NCBI GenBank assembly: GCA_934202505.1
Contig: CAKPXW010000038.1
Span: 1-13,359 of the forward strand
Length of the DNA: 13,359 bases
Origin: an uncultured Bacilli bacterium
GTDB taxonomy: Bacteria; Bacillota_I; Bacilli_A; RFN20; CAG-631
Direction of reading: 5' to 3'
Made by a program: the position numbers and the translations under genes. The notes under the pieces are model-generated. The model saw only the letters and a list, made by a program, of their open reading frames with translations. It did not search any database and had not been told where the DNA came from. Position 1 is the first letter of the stretch. Each line of letters starts with the position of its first letter. Below, piece after piece: positions 1 through 8,853 of the stretch.

Positions 1-544
1 ATTCTAAAGCTTTATTTAATTTTTTAAGAATATTTTTATCTAAATTATTAATAACGATTTTTTCTTTATTAATATTACCATTTTTTAAAAAACGTTTTAA
101 TGATAAATAAAAGTTATTTAAAATATCATAGGAATTACATGAAGTGTAATCTTCAACATTTAAAAGAAACAATTTATCATATTTATTTACTAAAGATTTA
201 ATATTTAAATTATTAATTTGAGGAATGCATGTTGATAATACTAATGTATAATTATCCAATTGATTCATGAATTGTAAAGACTTATCTAATTCACTTAAAT
301 CAGCAAAAACAATTTCTTTATCAGTTAGTAAATAACTATAATTTTTAATTTTATCATTGAAAATTATTTTTTTTGAATAAAAAGAACATTCAAAAACTCC
401 AACAACTAAAATGTTGAAGTTTTCAAACATTGATAATTCTTCTAAAATTACATCCATTTTACAGTGGGAAGCGCAACAATTTTTATAACTATTTAGATAT
501 TTATATTTTATTAATTTTTTATTAATTATAAAATCATTTCTCAT
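1..544 (-). CDS. Nitrogenase component-1-like protein (NifD/NifK/NflD/CfbD superfamily), N-terminal part, cut by the window edge
   Basis: I translated this by hand; 181 codons are visible and the frame stays open to base 2. The start ATG at 544 overlaps the end of the NifH-like gene by 11 bases and has AAAGGA 8 bases upstream. Three cysteine sites match the P-cluster pattern of component 1: C28 (in KNCCASHCKMD), C53 (in VVGVFECSF, the place of the usual hGPxGC) and C106 (in LVLSTCIPQI, the place of the usual TC-GDD). Spacings of 25 and 53 residues resemble NifK (Cys70, Cys95, Cys153). The GDD that normally follows the third Cys is NLN here. C23 and C24 are extra N-terminal cysteines. Proteins of this family receive electrons from a NifH-like partner and reduce a bound substrate, which here is unknown. 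Pairing with the preceding gene supports the call. The C-terminal half and any second subunit lie outside the window. Confidence 0.8.
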   Translation of the reverse strand, partial: MRNDFIINKKLIKYKYLNSYKNCCASHCKMDVILEELSMFENFNILVVGVFECSFYSKKIIFNDKIKNYSYLLTDKEIVFADLSELDKSLQFMNQLDNYTLVLSTCIPQINNLNIKSLVNKYDKLFLLNVEDYTSCNSYDILNNFYLSLKRFLKNGNINKEKIVINNLDKNILKKLNKALE

Positions 545-1277
545 TACTAATTTCCTTTGCTAATGCCATATAAAGCTCACTCATTTTTGATTCTTTAAAA
601 GCTTCTGCTACTGTTTTATTTAATTTTTCTGATTCTTGAACTATTTTGTCTCTTGGCAACGTAAAGAAAACATTAGCATTCATTTCTTTTGCTGCTTTTA
701 AAACAATTTCATCTTCATTTTCAATATTTTTTTTATTAACAATTAAGCCTTTGAACTTAGCATATCCAGCAGAGGCATTATCACTAACAGCTTCAATTAT
801 GTTATTAGCTGCATATAAAGCCATCATTTCTCCACTTGTTACAACATATAATTCATCGGCATATCCATTTCTAATTGGCATAGCAAATCCACCACAAACA
901 ACATCACCTAAAACATCGTATAAAATAAAGTCTGGCTGATATTTTTCAATTAAATTTAGTTCATTTATTTTTTCAAAAGCAGCGATGATTCCTCGCCCTG
1001 CACAACCACAGCCAGGACGAGGACCACCAGCTTCTAAACAATAAACTCCATCATTTGCTAAATGTAGAATGTGTTGTTCATCATCTACTCCTAATCTAAT
1101 TGCATCCAAAACAGTCATTATTCTTTTTCCATTATTATGTAAAATAGTAGAATCAGATTTAGGATCACAACCTATTTGAAAAACTTTATATCCAAGTTCA
1201 ACTAAAGCTTTGGCAAGATTTGAGACTGTAGTAGACTTACCTATACCACCTTTTCCATAAATTGCGATTTTTTTCAT
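534..1277 (-). CDS. Nitrogenase iron protein (NifH)-like ATP-dependent reductase
   Basis: Cytoplasmic homodimeric reductase of the NifH/BchL/CfbC family, expected to carry one [4Fe-4S] cluster between subunits and pass electrons to a component-1 partner on ATP hydrolysis. Visible: P-loop GKGGIGKST at residues 8-16, switch I CDPKSDST at 37-44, cluster ligands C92 (in GCGCAGRG) and C128 (in DVLGDVVCGGFAMP, 121-134), and R95, which corresponds to the ADP-ribosylated Arg of nitrogenase. At 247 residues it lacks roughly the last 40 residues of classical NifH (about 290), as do group IV Fe proteins. The start is fixed by the family N-terminus MKKIAIYGKGG. The Shine-Dalgarno signal is poor (AAGGA about 15 bases upstream), so translation is probably coupled to the lipoprotein gene ending 3 bases before. 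The next gene starts inside its 3' end. With no nif assembly genes in view, I infer a substrate other than N2. Confidence 0.93.
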   Translation of the reverse strand: MKKIAIYGKGGIGKSTTVSNLAKALVELGYKVFQIGCDPKSDSTILHNNGKRIMTVLDAIRLGVDDEQHILHLANDGVYCLEAGGPRPGCGCAGRGIIAAFEKINELNLIEKYQPDFILYDVLGDVVCGGFAMPIRNGYADELYVVTSGEMMALYAANNIIEAVSDNASAGYAKFKGLIVNKKNIENEDEIVLKAAKEMNANVFFTLPRDKIVQESEKLNKTVAEAFKESKMSELYMALAKEISNEK

Positions 1278-1280
1278 ATA

Positions 1281-4200
1281 TTATTCTAAAGTTCCTTCTT
1301 CATTATTAATAATGAAATCAAAGAAAGCACCATAGAAAGCATTATTATCAACATTTGGAACTAAAGTATATCTTGCGTTTAAATTGCCATATCCATCATC
1401 AAAACTAAATAATAATGAATTATTAATTAAAGTTATTTTTCCACTTTCATATTCATCTGAGTCTTCTTTAGTTAAAGATAATAAAGAGTTAAAAGTTGTT
1501 TCATCTAAATCATAGTTAAAGCGGCTAGTGCCAGTTAAAGATGTAGAAGTAATACTTTTTAAACTATTAATAGAAACTCCCATAAAATCTTCAATTGAAG
1601 TAAACTCTGCATTATTAACATAAACATTTTCCACGTTATATGGTTCATCGTGAGCATTATCAAAATAGATTGTAACTTTTTTAACAGTGCCATTAATTAA
1701 AGCATAGAAAACAACATTAGCATTAAAATCTTCTTCATCTTCATTATAATTTTCTTCTTCACTATAATAATATTTATCAGTAACATATGTTGTAAATGTT
1801 CTATCTTTGTACATTTTTGTTAAACTAAATGCTGTAAAATCATTATCATTAATATATGATAAAATGTCATCTTTACTAGTAATTGTTGAATTAGAATTTA
1901 AAAATTCATCTAAAAGGGTATTATTTGCACTATTAATTTCGCTAACAGTAGCTGTTGCTAAACATTCATTTAATAATAATGTTTCATCAGTAATTGAACT
2001 TACTTTTAAAGAATTATAGGCCTTATAAGTAATAGTATTATCATTTGTCATGACAGATAAGCCACTAATAGAATCTAAATCTAATTCTTCAATAAATTTT
2101 AAATAAGAAGGGTTTTTAATATAGTAGTTATTTGTTGAAGCAATTCTTGTAAATTCCAAATCTTCATAATCATCATTTGTTGTTAATGATGAGTAACTGC
2201 CAACTAAATCAGCCACTCTAGATAGATATCTTTGACTTGATCCAATTGAAGTGACTTCTGGATTAAGTAAAACTACTTGGTTGTTTTCAATTTTAAAATC
2301 ATATAAGAAGTTTTCAAGTTTTATTATTCCTGTATTATTAGTAATATTATAATAATAAGATGAAGTATAAATATAATTCGTTGTAGTGTTATTATAAGAA
2401 ATACTTAATTTATATGAGTTAAGAGTTGATGAGTACTCATCACCACTATATAAACTATTGTAAACTTTTTTAATGTCTTCAACACCATTTTCATTAAATG
2501 ATTGATTAGATAATTCAAGCTCATTATATCTTAATGGTAATAATTTAATAATATTGCTTAAGTCACTAGCAAAAGCTTTATCATCATTAACTAATTCTTT
2601 TGCTTTATTATATAATGTTGTAAATTTTTCTAAACTATAAGTTGTATATTTTCCTGTATCTGTAAAAACATTTTGATATTGACTAATTAATGTATTTAAA
2701 TTTTCTTTTAAACTGGATGTTTGATCATCAAAACTTTCAATAGATACGCCTTCATATTGTTTTACAATACCAGTAAGAATTAAACCATCACGGCTAGTGC
2801 TTTCTTTTTTATATTTACTCCATAAAGAAATAACTAATTCATTAGCACTATTAACTTTTAATGATACTTTATTAATATCATTTTTTGTATAGTTTGTAGT
2901 ATTATTTAAATCAAAGAAATAAGCTAAAGCGTTCTTTGTTAAAGGTGATTCACTTATATCAACAAAATATTCATCAATTTGACTATTATATTGAAGAGTA
3001 TCTTTTTTTGAAAATAATGTTTTGAATAAATTTAAATCATCGATTCCATAATCATTTTCTTCACCAATAGTAATAGTGTTGTCTACATATTTAGCAAGAT
3101 ATGTTTTTTCATTATTTAAAACTAAAGCTTTATTGTTTAATACCCAATAAGCAGCTTTATCATTTACAACATTATAAATGCTAAAATCAACATTATCGTT
3201 TATTCCATCTTTTCCATTAAAAACATCTACTTTAATACCATATTTTTCAGTTGTATTTTTCTTTACAATATCTTCAAGGATGTTTGAAGGATTATAGGCA
3301 TCATTAGATGAATATTTACTATTATTAGTTAAATAATTTGTTAATGGTTCAATTTTTGTTTTATTGATATCAGTAAAAGTAAATTTAAAAGTAACATCTT
3401 CAAGTTTAGAATCATTTGCAATATAAGCAGTCAATTCATTATTAGTTAAATCAACACCAACATAATTTCCAAATGGAGAAACATCATCAAAATCATAAGA
3501 ATATACATCAAACATTGTATCAAGTAAAAAAGCAACATAATTAGCGTTATCGATAACAAATGTATTGGTATTAACTAAGTGTTTTGAATAAGCCCATCCA
3601 TATACATCAAGTCCATTACTAGATAATGGTTCACTTTTACCAAATGCGGCAACAAAGCGACTATAAAATTCATTTGCTAAAACATATGCAGGATATGTCC
3701 AAGAATCATTTATTATTGCACTATTAATATTTAAATTTGTGTCTTTTAAAGAAAAATTATGAACATAATCATCAAATACTACAAAACCTGTACTATTATT
3801 AACATTATAGTAAGCATTTTCAATAGATTTATATGTTCTTGTAATAGGAGTATCTTTAGAAACCTTATAGTCAGTAATTGTTAATGTATAATTACCATTC
3901 ATGCTATCAATGAAAGAGGAAATTTGAGCTGTTGTTACGGTACTTTCTTTTTTTGGTGTTAAATTATTTACCGCATCATTTAAAGCATTTAGGGCACTAT
4001 CTAATTCTTCTTGTGTTACGTTTTCTTTATTTAAGATGTTTCTTGCATTATTTAAAGTGCTAACTAAGTTATCATATGATTCCTTAGTATAAGAATTTTC
4101 ATATTCTTCGTTAATCATATTATTACTTATATAAGTAATTCTTCTTTCCAAAGCAAGTTTGTCTACACTAACTGTAGGCGATGATAATTCATCTTCGGAG

Positions 4201-4286
4201 TTTTTATTATTACATGAAGAAATTAAACTAGCTCCACTTATTAATAAAAGTCCACATAGTCCAGTAATTATTTTTTTATTTTTCAT
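1281..4286 (-). CDS. Large repeat lipoprotein with two FIVAR-like segments and four repeated modules
   Basis: 1001 residues, predicted to be anchored on the outer face of the membrane: signal peptide 1-24 with lipobox LISSC, lipidated at C25. Residues about 43-110 look like a FIVAR domain (helical, with SYTKESYDNL and QEELDSALNALNDAVNNL); a weaker second copy lies at about 525-592. Between and after them I see four related beta-rich modules at about 122-320, 336-518, 602-770 and 805-985. Each has an aromatic-rich strand pair (YYNVNNSTGFVVF, YYYNITNNTGIIKL) and later an [F/Y]-x-[V/I/Y] strand before a helix (FVIDNANYVAFLLD, YFVDISESPLTKNALAYFFD, YYIKNPSYLKFIEELD, FNYDLDETTFNSLLSL). There are no catalytic motifs and cysteine is nearly absent, which suggests binding or structure rather than catalysis. 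The start overlaps the preceding gene by 11 bases with AAGGAG just upstream. The function is not recognised. Confidence 0.85.
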   Translation of the reverse strand: MKNKKIITGLCGLLLISGASLISSCNNKNSEDELSSPTVSVDKLALERRITYISNNMINEEYENSYTKESYDNLVSTLNNARNILNKENVTQEELDSALNALNDAVNNLTPKKESTVTTAQISSFIDSMNGNYTLTITDYKVSKDTPITRTYKSIENAYYNVNNSTGFVVFDDYVHNFSLKDTNLNINSAIINDSWTYPAYVLANEFYSRFVAAFGKSEPLSSNGLDVYGWAYSKHLVNTNTFVIDNANYVAFLLDTMFDVYSYDFDDVSPFGNYVGVDLTNNELTAYIANDSKLEDVTFKFTFTDINKTKIEPLTNYLTNNSKYSSNDAYNPSNILEDIVKKNTTEKYGIKVDVFNGKDGINDNVDFSIYNVVNDKAAYWVLNNKALVLNNEKTYLAKYVDNTITIGEENDYGIDDLNLFKTLFSKKDTLQYNSQIDEYFVDISESPLTKNALAYFFDLNNTTNYTKNDINKVSLKVNSANELVISLWSKYKKESTSRDGLILTGIVKQYEGVSIESFDDQTSSLKENLNTLISQYQNVFTDTGKYTTYSLEKFTTLYNKAKELVNDDKAFASDLSNIIKLLPLRYNELELSNQSFNENGVEDIKKVYNSLYSGDEYSSTLNSYKLSISYNNTTTNYIYTSSYYYNITNNTGIIKLENFLYDFKIENNQVVLLNPEVTSIGSSQRYLSRVADLVGSYSSLTTNDDYEDLEFTRIASTNNYYIKNPSYLKFIEELDLDSISGLSVMTNDNTITYKAYNSLKVSSITDETLLLNECLATATVSEINSANNTLLDEFLNSNSTITSKDDILSYINDNDFTAFSLTKMYKDRTFTTYVTDKYYYSEEENYNEDEEDFNANVVFYALINGTVKKVTIYFDNAHDEPYNVENVYVNNAEFTSIEDFMGVSINSLKSITSTSLTGTSRFNYDLDETTFNSLLSLTKEDSDEYESGKITLINNSLLFSFDDGYGNLNARYTLVPNVDNNAFYGAFFDFIINNEEGTLE

Positions 4287-5640
4287 TTTTTCTTTCTCCT
4301 TTTTTTATAAAAACACAGGCATATATATAATCTTCATATGGTCTATTTTTTACTAAATAAAGATCATATAAGCTGTATTTATTATTTAAATTTGTAATGT
4401 AAGTATTTACTATTTCATCATTTTGATTTAAGTCTTTAAATTCAACTTCAAAGTATTCATATTGAGTTTTTGCAACAATATTATCAACAATATTTATTAA
4501 TTGATTTTTATTGCTGATAATTAAATTATTATTTTCAAAATAATCAAATGGTGTATTGCATACTTGTTGTTTTATATCTTCAAACATCTTAGAATTATAA
4601 CCAAAATCATTTTTATAAGGTGTTAACAAATTTGTTAAAAACATATTATAGGAAGGTAAAATAATATTTAAATTTTCAGCAATCTTTAAACGATTACTAC
4701 CAAAAGTTGTACAAGTTAAATACCATTTATCATCAACTTGAACATAGTTATAAGCATGTCCTAGAAAATTATCTTTAAAGTCGGTTACTCGTACACAATT
4801 AATACCTTCAAGCTTGCATAATAAGACAAATGCTTTACTTTTGCCATCACAAACAGCATAGTGATTTAAAAATACTCCTTCTAAGTAATAACATTGTTCT
4901 TTATTTAAAAGTTTTATATCACTATAGGCTGTGTTAAAATCATATTTAATTTCACTAGTTAAATAATTATATATTTGCTGTACTTTGGCAAATTCACTCA
5001 TACCATCATCAATAATTCTTCTTAAAACATTTTTTGCTTCCGCAAATATTTTTCCTTCTATACTATTTCCTTTAACAATAGGATAATAATTTAATGATGT
5101 TGTATACCATAATGATTCACTATCATTTACTGTTATAAAGCCATTGTTATTTTTATATAAAGGAAAATCTTCAAATTTTTCATCACGTTTATTAATATTA
5201 TTTTGATAGTCAAATTCACTAATTAAAATGCTATCTGTATCAATATTAGTAGGTATGTTTGTGGCTAAATTTTGTATTGATAAAGTAATTGTTATTATTT
5301 TATATTCATCGTATAAATCATAATTTAAATAATTGGGATAATTATCAGCTATATTAGATAAACTAACTGCTTTATTAAATTCATTGTAAATGTTATAGAA
5401 CGTTGATGCATAATTATTGGATATATAATAAGAAATTTTACTTTTGATTTTATAAAAAGCCATATAATCTAAAGCATAAATGAAATCATTTAGATTTGTA
5501 ATAGTTTTGCTTGGTGTTGGTAATTCATTTACATATTCATCAATAAAGTTTAAGCCATTTAATTTATTTATAGAAGGCTTACTATTACACCCTGTAAGTA
5601 AAATGATTAAAGATAATAGCAATAATTTGATTCGTTTCAT
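4276..5640 (-). CDS. Lipoprotein with transglutaminase-like (papain-like) domain, Cys in place of catalytic Asp
   Basis: 454 residues; signal peptide with lipobox LTGC (lipidated C18), so surface-anchored. Residues about 215-315 form a transglutaminase-like core: the nucleophile C264 in AVCDGKSKAFVLLCKLEGI and H295 in GHAYNYVQVDDKWYL. The usual WYLVDPT that supplies the third triad residue reads WYLTCTT, so the Asp position is C310. C250 sits 14 residues before C264. The downstream gene product and this one are both lipoproteins; the upstream neighbour is a clear paralogue sharing LYKNNNGFI, YYPI and the Cys/Cys/His/Cys pattern. The start ATG overlaps the TGA of that paralogue (ATGA) with GGAG 8 bases upstream. 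Family members act as peptidases, cross-linkers or non-catalytic binding proteins. With the changed triad, activity is uncertain and metal or ligand binding is possible. Confidence 0.85.
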   Translation of the reverse strand: MKRIKLLLLSLIILLTGCNSKPSINKLNGLNFIDEYVNELPTPSKTITNLNDFIYALDYMAFYKIKSKISYYISNNYASTFYNIYNEFNKAVSLSNIADNYPNYLNYDLYDEYKIITITLSIQNLATNIPTNIDTDSILISEFDYQNNINKRDEKFEDFPLYKNNNGFITVNDSESLWYTTSLNYYPIVKGNSIEGKIFAEAKNVLRRIIDDGMSEFAKVQQIYNYLTSEIKYDFNTAYSDIKLLNKEQCYYLEGVFLNHYAVCDGKSKAFVLLCKLEGINCVRVTDFKDNFLGHAYNYVQVDDKWYLTCTTFGSNRLKIAENLNIILPSYNMFLTNLLTPYKNDFGYNSKMFEDIKQQVCNTPFDYFENNNLIISNKNQLINIVDNIVAKTQYEYFEVEFKDLNQNDEIVNTYITNLNNKYSLYDLYLVKNRPYEDYIYACVFIKKGERKNEK

Positions 5641-7025
5641 AAATTTACTCCATTAAAAATAAATGTATATAATTTTTTATTATTAAACATACCATTGTTA
5701 ATTTTTATAGTTGAATCTTTATATTTAAAATTATTGAATGCTGAGTTTATTATGTCATAATCACCTAATAGTTCAATTTGCATAACATAATTATTATTTA
5801 TTGCAATTTTATTTACTTCATTAAGAATTAATAATGCATCTTCTTCATTTTGAATATTTAAAGATATTTCTTTTCCAGCAAATGTTATCTTTGTATTTGA
5901 ATAATAATCATATGGAGTCACATTTTTTACATATTCTATTAATTGTGGCTGACATAAACTTTCATAAAGCCAAGTTTTACTAGAAGTATAATAATTAGTT
6001 AACATATAAGAATAAGTGTGATAATGATACTTTTTATCGTTTAATTTATAAATGCTACTTGAACTTGTAGGACAAGATAAGTAATAGTTATCATTTAATT
6101 TAACATAAGCATAAGCATGCCCTGCATTATTATAAACAGCACCTATGTGATAAGCTTTTATATTAAATAAGTTTAAAAAGGCAACTAAAGCTTTAACTAT
6201 ACCATCACAAACAGCGTTTTTATTATTTAATATTCCATCTAAAAAGTAACATTCATAATCAGTATGTTTACTATCTTTATAATTAAATGATTCATAATCA
6301 TAAGTGTTTTCGTTAATAGTATAATTAAAAATATTGTTAAACATTTCATATTGAGAAATATTTAATGATGGAATAATTCTATATATAATAGCTATCATTT
6401 TATTAAATAGTTTTTCCGCTATAGAATCTTTTATAGGAATCGGATAGTAACTATTAGCTAAAGCATAAAATAGTTGCTCGCTATTAGATACATTTATAAA
6501 ACCATTATTATTTTTATATAAAGGCAAATCTAAATAAGTATAATCATTTTTTCTTTTATCTTTTAAAACATTATAGAAATAGGTATAATCAAGGACTTTT
6601 ATATTATTTTCTTTTAAAGTGTATGATTTGAATGCATAAGAAGTTATCGAACCATATATTCCTATTTGGTTTTTGTCAATTAATGATTCATCATAACCTT
6701 TAATAAAATTATGAGCTAATATTCCATATTGACCTGCCCATCTAAAATAATAGTCTAAGTCTTCTTTAAGTTTATTTTTAAAAGAATCTGTAATCGTCGT
6801 ATATATAACTTCATCGTTTTGTGAGGTAAAAACAACATAATCCATAAAATCGCTTAAATCTTGTAATGAATCTAAATTTTCTATCTTTTTTAAAGTTGTG
6901 ATTTTTTCATCTTTATAAGTTATAGAAATATTATCTTCCTTTATAGAAAAATCATTTTTTATAGTTTTATTATTACATGATGTTAAAAAAACTAAAATTA
7001 CTAACAAGATATATTTAATTTTCAT
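5637..7025 (-). CDS. Lipoprotein with transglutaminase-like domain, paralogue of the next gene
   Basis: I chose ATG 7025 (462 residues) over an upstream ATG at 7067. From 7025 the protein begins with a normal signal peptide MKIKYILLVILVFLTSC (lipidated C17), and AAAGGA lies 8 bases upstream. This start overlaps the ATPase gene by 11 bases. Transglutaminase-like core: C259, nucleophile C273 in AVCDGIVKAL, H303 in GHAYAYVKL, and YYLSCPT with C318 where Asp is expected. The spacings C-14-C, C-30-H and H-15-C almost equal those of the paralogue (14, 31, 15), so the Cys set is conserved and not accidental. The segment LPLYKNNNGFINVSNSEQL is also shared. The protein should be surface-exposed. Its place between the transporter and the nitrogenase-like genes suggests a role in capturing or processing the imported ligand; this is inference. 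Confidence 0.84.
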   Translation of the reverse strand: MKIKYILLVILVFLTSCNNKTIKNDFSIKEDNISITYKDEKITTLKKIENLDSLQDLSDFMDYVVFTSQNDEVIYTTITDSFKNKLKEDLDYYFRWAGQYGILAHNFIKGYDESLIDKNQIGIYGSITSYAFKSYTLKENNIKVLDYTYFYNVLKDKRKNDYTYLDLPLYKNNNGFINVSNSEQLFYALANSYYPIPIKDSIAEKLFNKMIAIIYRIIPSLNISQYEMFNNIFNYTINENTYDYESFNYKDSKHTDYECYFLDGILNNKNAVCDGIVKALVAFLNLFNIKAYHIGAVYNNAGHAYAYVKLNDNYYLSCPTSSSSIYKLNDKKYHYHTYSYMLTNYYTSSKTWLYESLCQPQLIEYVKNVTPYDYYSNTKITFAGKEISLNIQNEEDALLILNEVNKIAINNNYVMQIELLGDYDIINSAFNNFKYKDSTIKINNGMFNNKKLYTFIFNGVNL

Positions 7026-7824
7026 TTGTATTATCCTTTTTATATAAATCATATGAAACACAAACATTTTTATTTGCTTTAGGATCTTTTATTATGTCTC
7101 CATCTATAGAAAAACATTCTTTTAGCATTTCTTTATTAAAAACCTCATTTGCAACTCCAAAGTTAAATAGTTTTCCATCTTTCATAGCAAGAAGATAGTC
7201 AGAATACTTACAAGCTAAATTTAAATCATGTAAAACCATTACGATTGTAACATTTTCTTCTTTGTTTAATTTTTTTAGAAGTTCTAATACTTCAAGTTGA
7301 TGATTTAAGTCTAAGTATGTAGTTGGTTCATCAAGTAAAATTATATTAGTTTGTTGAGCAAGTGACATTGCAATCCATACTCTTTGCCTTTGTCCACCAG
7401 ATAATGAAGCAATACTTCTAGTTTTAAATTGTTCCATATTTGTTACTTTAAATGCCCAGTTTATAACTTCTTTGTCTTCTAAGGATAATTTTCCTAATCC
7501 TTTTTGATAAGGATATCTTCCATAAGAAACTAATTCAAAGCAAGTAATTGAGCCTGGAGCAGTTGGGGTCTGGGGTAAAATAGCCATTTCTTTAGCAATA
7601 TCTTTATTTTTCATTTTAAAAATATCTTTTTCATTTATAATAATGCTTCCACCATCAGTTTTGATAATTCTACCAATAGCTTTTAAAATTGTGGATTTGC
7701 CACAACCATTAGCCCCAATAATTGAAGTTATTTTGCCTTTTTTAATGGCTATATTAAAGTCTGGAATGACTACAAAGTCATCATAAGAAACTTTTAAATT
7801 ATTAGTTACAATACAATTTTCCAT
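7015..7824 (-). CDS. ABC transporter ATPase, iron-siderophore/cobalamin/heme type (FecE/FhuC/BtuD family)
   Basis: 269-residue cytoplasmic ATPase that powers the two permeases encoded just upstream. Walker A GANGCGKST at 37-45, Q-loop Q85 (ILPQTP), the family-typical YGRYPYQ at 101-107, signature LSGGQRQR at 141-148, Walker B IILLDEP at 161-167, and H-loop H199 (VLHDLNLA). Length and motif spacing are normal for FecE/FhuC. AAAAGGAG lies inside the end of the preceding permease gene, whose stop is 3 bases before this ATG, so the genes are translationally linked. Substrate specificity cannot be read from the ATPase. Confidence 0.95.
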   Translation of the reverse strand: MENCIVTNNLKVSYDDFVVIPDFNIAIKKGKITSIIGANGCGKSTILKAIGRIIKTDGGSIIINEKDIFKMKNKDIAKEMAILPQTPTAPGSITCFELVSYGRYPYQKGLGKLSLEDKEVINWAFKVTNMEQFKTRSIASLSGGQRQRVWIAMSLAQQTNIILLDEPTTYLDLNHQLEVLELLKKLNKEENVTIVMVLHDLNLACKYSDYLLAMKDGKLFNFGVANEVFNKEMLKECFSIDGDIIKDPKANKNVCVSYDLYKKDNTNEN

Positions 7825-7827
7825 AGT

Positions 7828-8850
7828 CTACTCCTTTTTAATTAATAAATATATAAAATAAGGTACTGATAATATTGAAACAAATATACCTGTAGGAATA
7901 TTTGCAAAAGCATCTATTCCCATCACCAACATATCAGCTATTAAAATTATTATTGCTGAGCAAATTCCACTGGATAAAAATAAAACACGTGTATCAACTC
8001 CAACAAGTTTTCTAGCAATATGGGGACCTATTAGTCCTAGGAAAAAGAAATTCCCTCCAAAAGCCACAGAAGCACTACTTATAGCTACAGCACCAATTGC
8101 TAAAATTACAAAATCTTTTTTGGTGTTTACGCCAATTCCTTTTGCTACATCATATCCAATATTAATTGCATTTAATGTATATGATTTGCTATAGACTAGG
8201 CCACCAAAGAATAGTAACCAAATAAATAAAATGATTATATAATTCCAATCAGTTCCCCAAAGTTCACCAGATTGCCAACGTTGTAAAAATTCTAGTTGAT
8301 TTCTATCTAAGGAATACATAAAAATAGTTCCAATTGCACTATAAGCTGCACTACATGCAACTCCGGTCATAATTAAACGAGTTGGTGAAATACTTTTCTT
8401 TTTTTTGTAAGATAGAATGAAAATAATTAAAGCTGAAAGTAAACCACCAATTAAAGCTAAAACTGATAGCATTAAAGGGTTTGAATTATTAGATTTAACC
8501 AAAGCTACATATAAAATAACAAATAATCCAGAACCATCTGAAACGCCAAGTGTTCCCGGCGATGCTAAATCATTATGTAATAAATTTTGCATTACAACAC
8601 CAGATATACCCATTCCTAAACCGACAAGTAATGCTAAGCATAAGCGGGGTAACCGAAATGAAAATAAAGCCAAATTAGAATATTTATCCCCTTTACCAAT
8701 TAATGTCTTAAATACTTCTAAAACACTCATATGATATTTTCCAACATTACATCCTATTAAAAAAATAACTAATAATAAGATAAAAAGTAATATATTAATG
8801 GTTATTCCCTTTTTTAAGGAGGTAAGATTATTCGTTTTATTACTTTTCAT
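7828..8850 (-). CDS. FecCD-family permease of iron-complex/cobalamin-type ABC importer (second subunit)
   Basis: 340-residue polytopic membrane protein with about nine to ten hydrophobic helices. Family motifs: SGVVMQNLLHNDLASPGTLGVSDGS in broken form (the FecCD GAxMQxxxxNPLAxPxxLG pattern), the cytoplasmic coupling loop DVAKGIGVNTKK, and FLGLIGPHIARKLVG near the end. With the neighbouring permease it forms the transmembrane channel for the substrate handed over by the binding lipoprotein. GGAGG lies in the last codons of the previous gene, which ends 3 bases before this ATG. No damage is seen. Confidence 0.94.
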   Translation of the reverse strand: MKSNKTNNLTSLKKGITINILLFILLLVIFLIGCNVGKYHMSVLEVFKTLIGKGDKYSNLALFSFRLPRLCLALLVGLGMGISGVVMQNLLHNDLASPGTLGVSDGSGLFVILYVALVKSNNSNPLMLSVLALIGGLLSALIIFILSYKKKKSISPTRLIMTGVACSAAYSAIGTIFMYSLDRNQLEFLQRWQSGELWGTDWNYIIILFIWLLFFGGLVYSKSYTLNAINIGYDVAKGIGVNTKKDFVILAIGAVAISSASVAFGGNFFFLGLIGPHIARKLVGVDTRVLFLSSGICSAIIILIADMLVMGIDAFANIPTGIFVSILSVPYFIYLLIKKE

Positions 8851-8853
8851 AAA

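Noticed and set aside
646..939. Plus-strand open frame of 97 codons
   Set aside because: It lies wholly inside and antisense to the NifH-like gene, has no ribosome binding site, and its protein is an antisense shadow.
1..1277. Nitrogen fixation capacity from nifH- and nifD-like genes
   Set aside because: The Fe protein is short, the component-1-like protein lacks the GDD motif, and no cofactor-assembly genes are in view. A non-N2 role in the superfamily is more likely.
1807..2019. Plus-strand open frame of 70 codons, and a similar one at 4159-4356
   Set aside because: Both are antisense to lipoprotein genes with clear signal peptides and coupled starts; neither has a supporting ribosome binding site.
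534..5640. Mycoplasma-type code with TGA as Trp
   Set aside because: TGA ends two genes exactly where the next start overlaps, and Trp is encoded by TGG in several proteins.
8417..8734. Plus-strand open frame of 105 codons
   Set aside because: It is antisense to a FecCD permease with intact family motifs.
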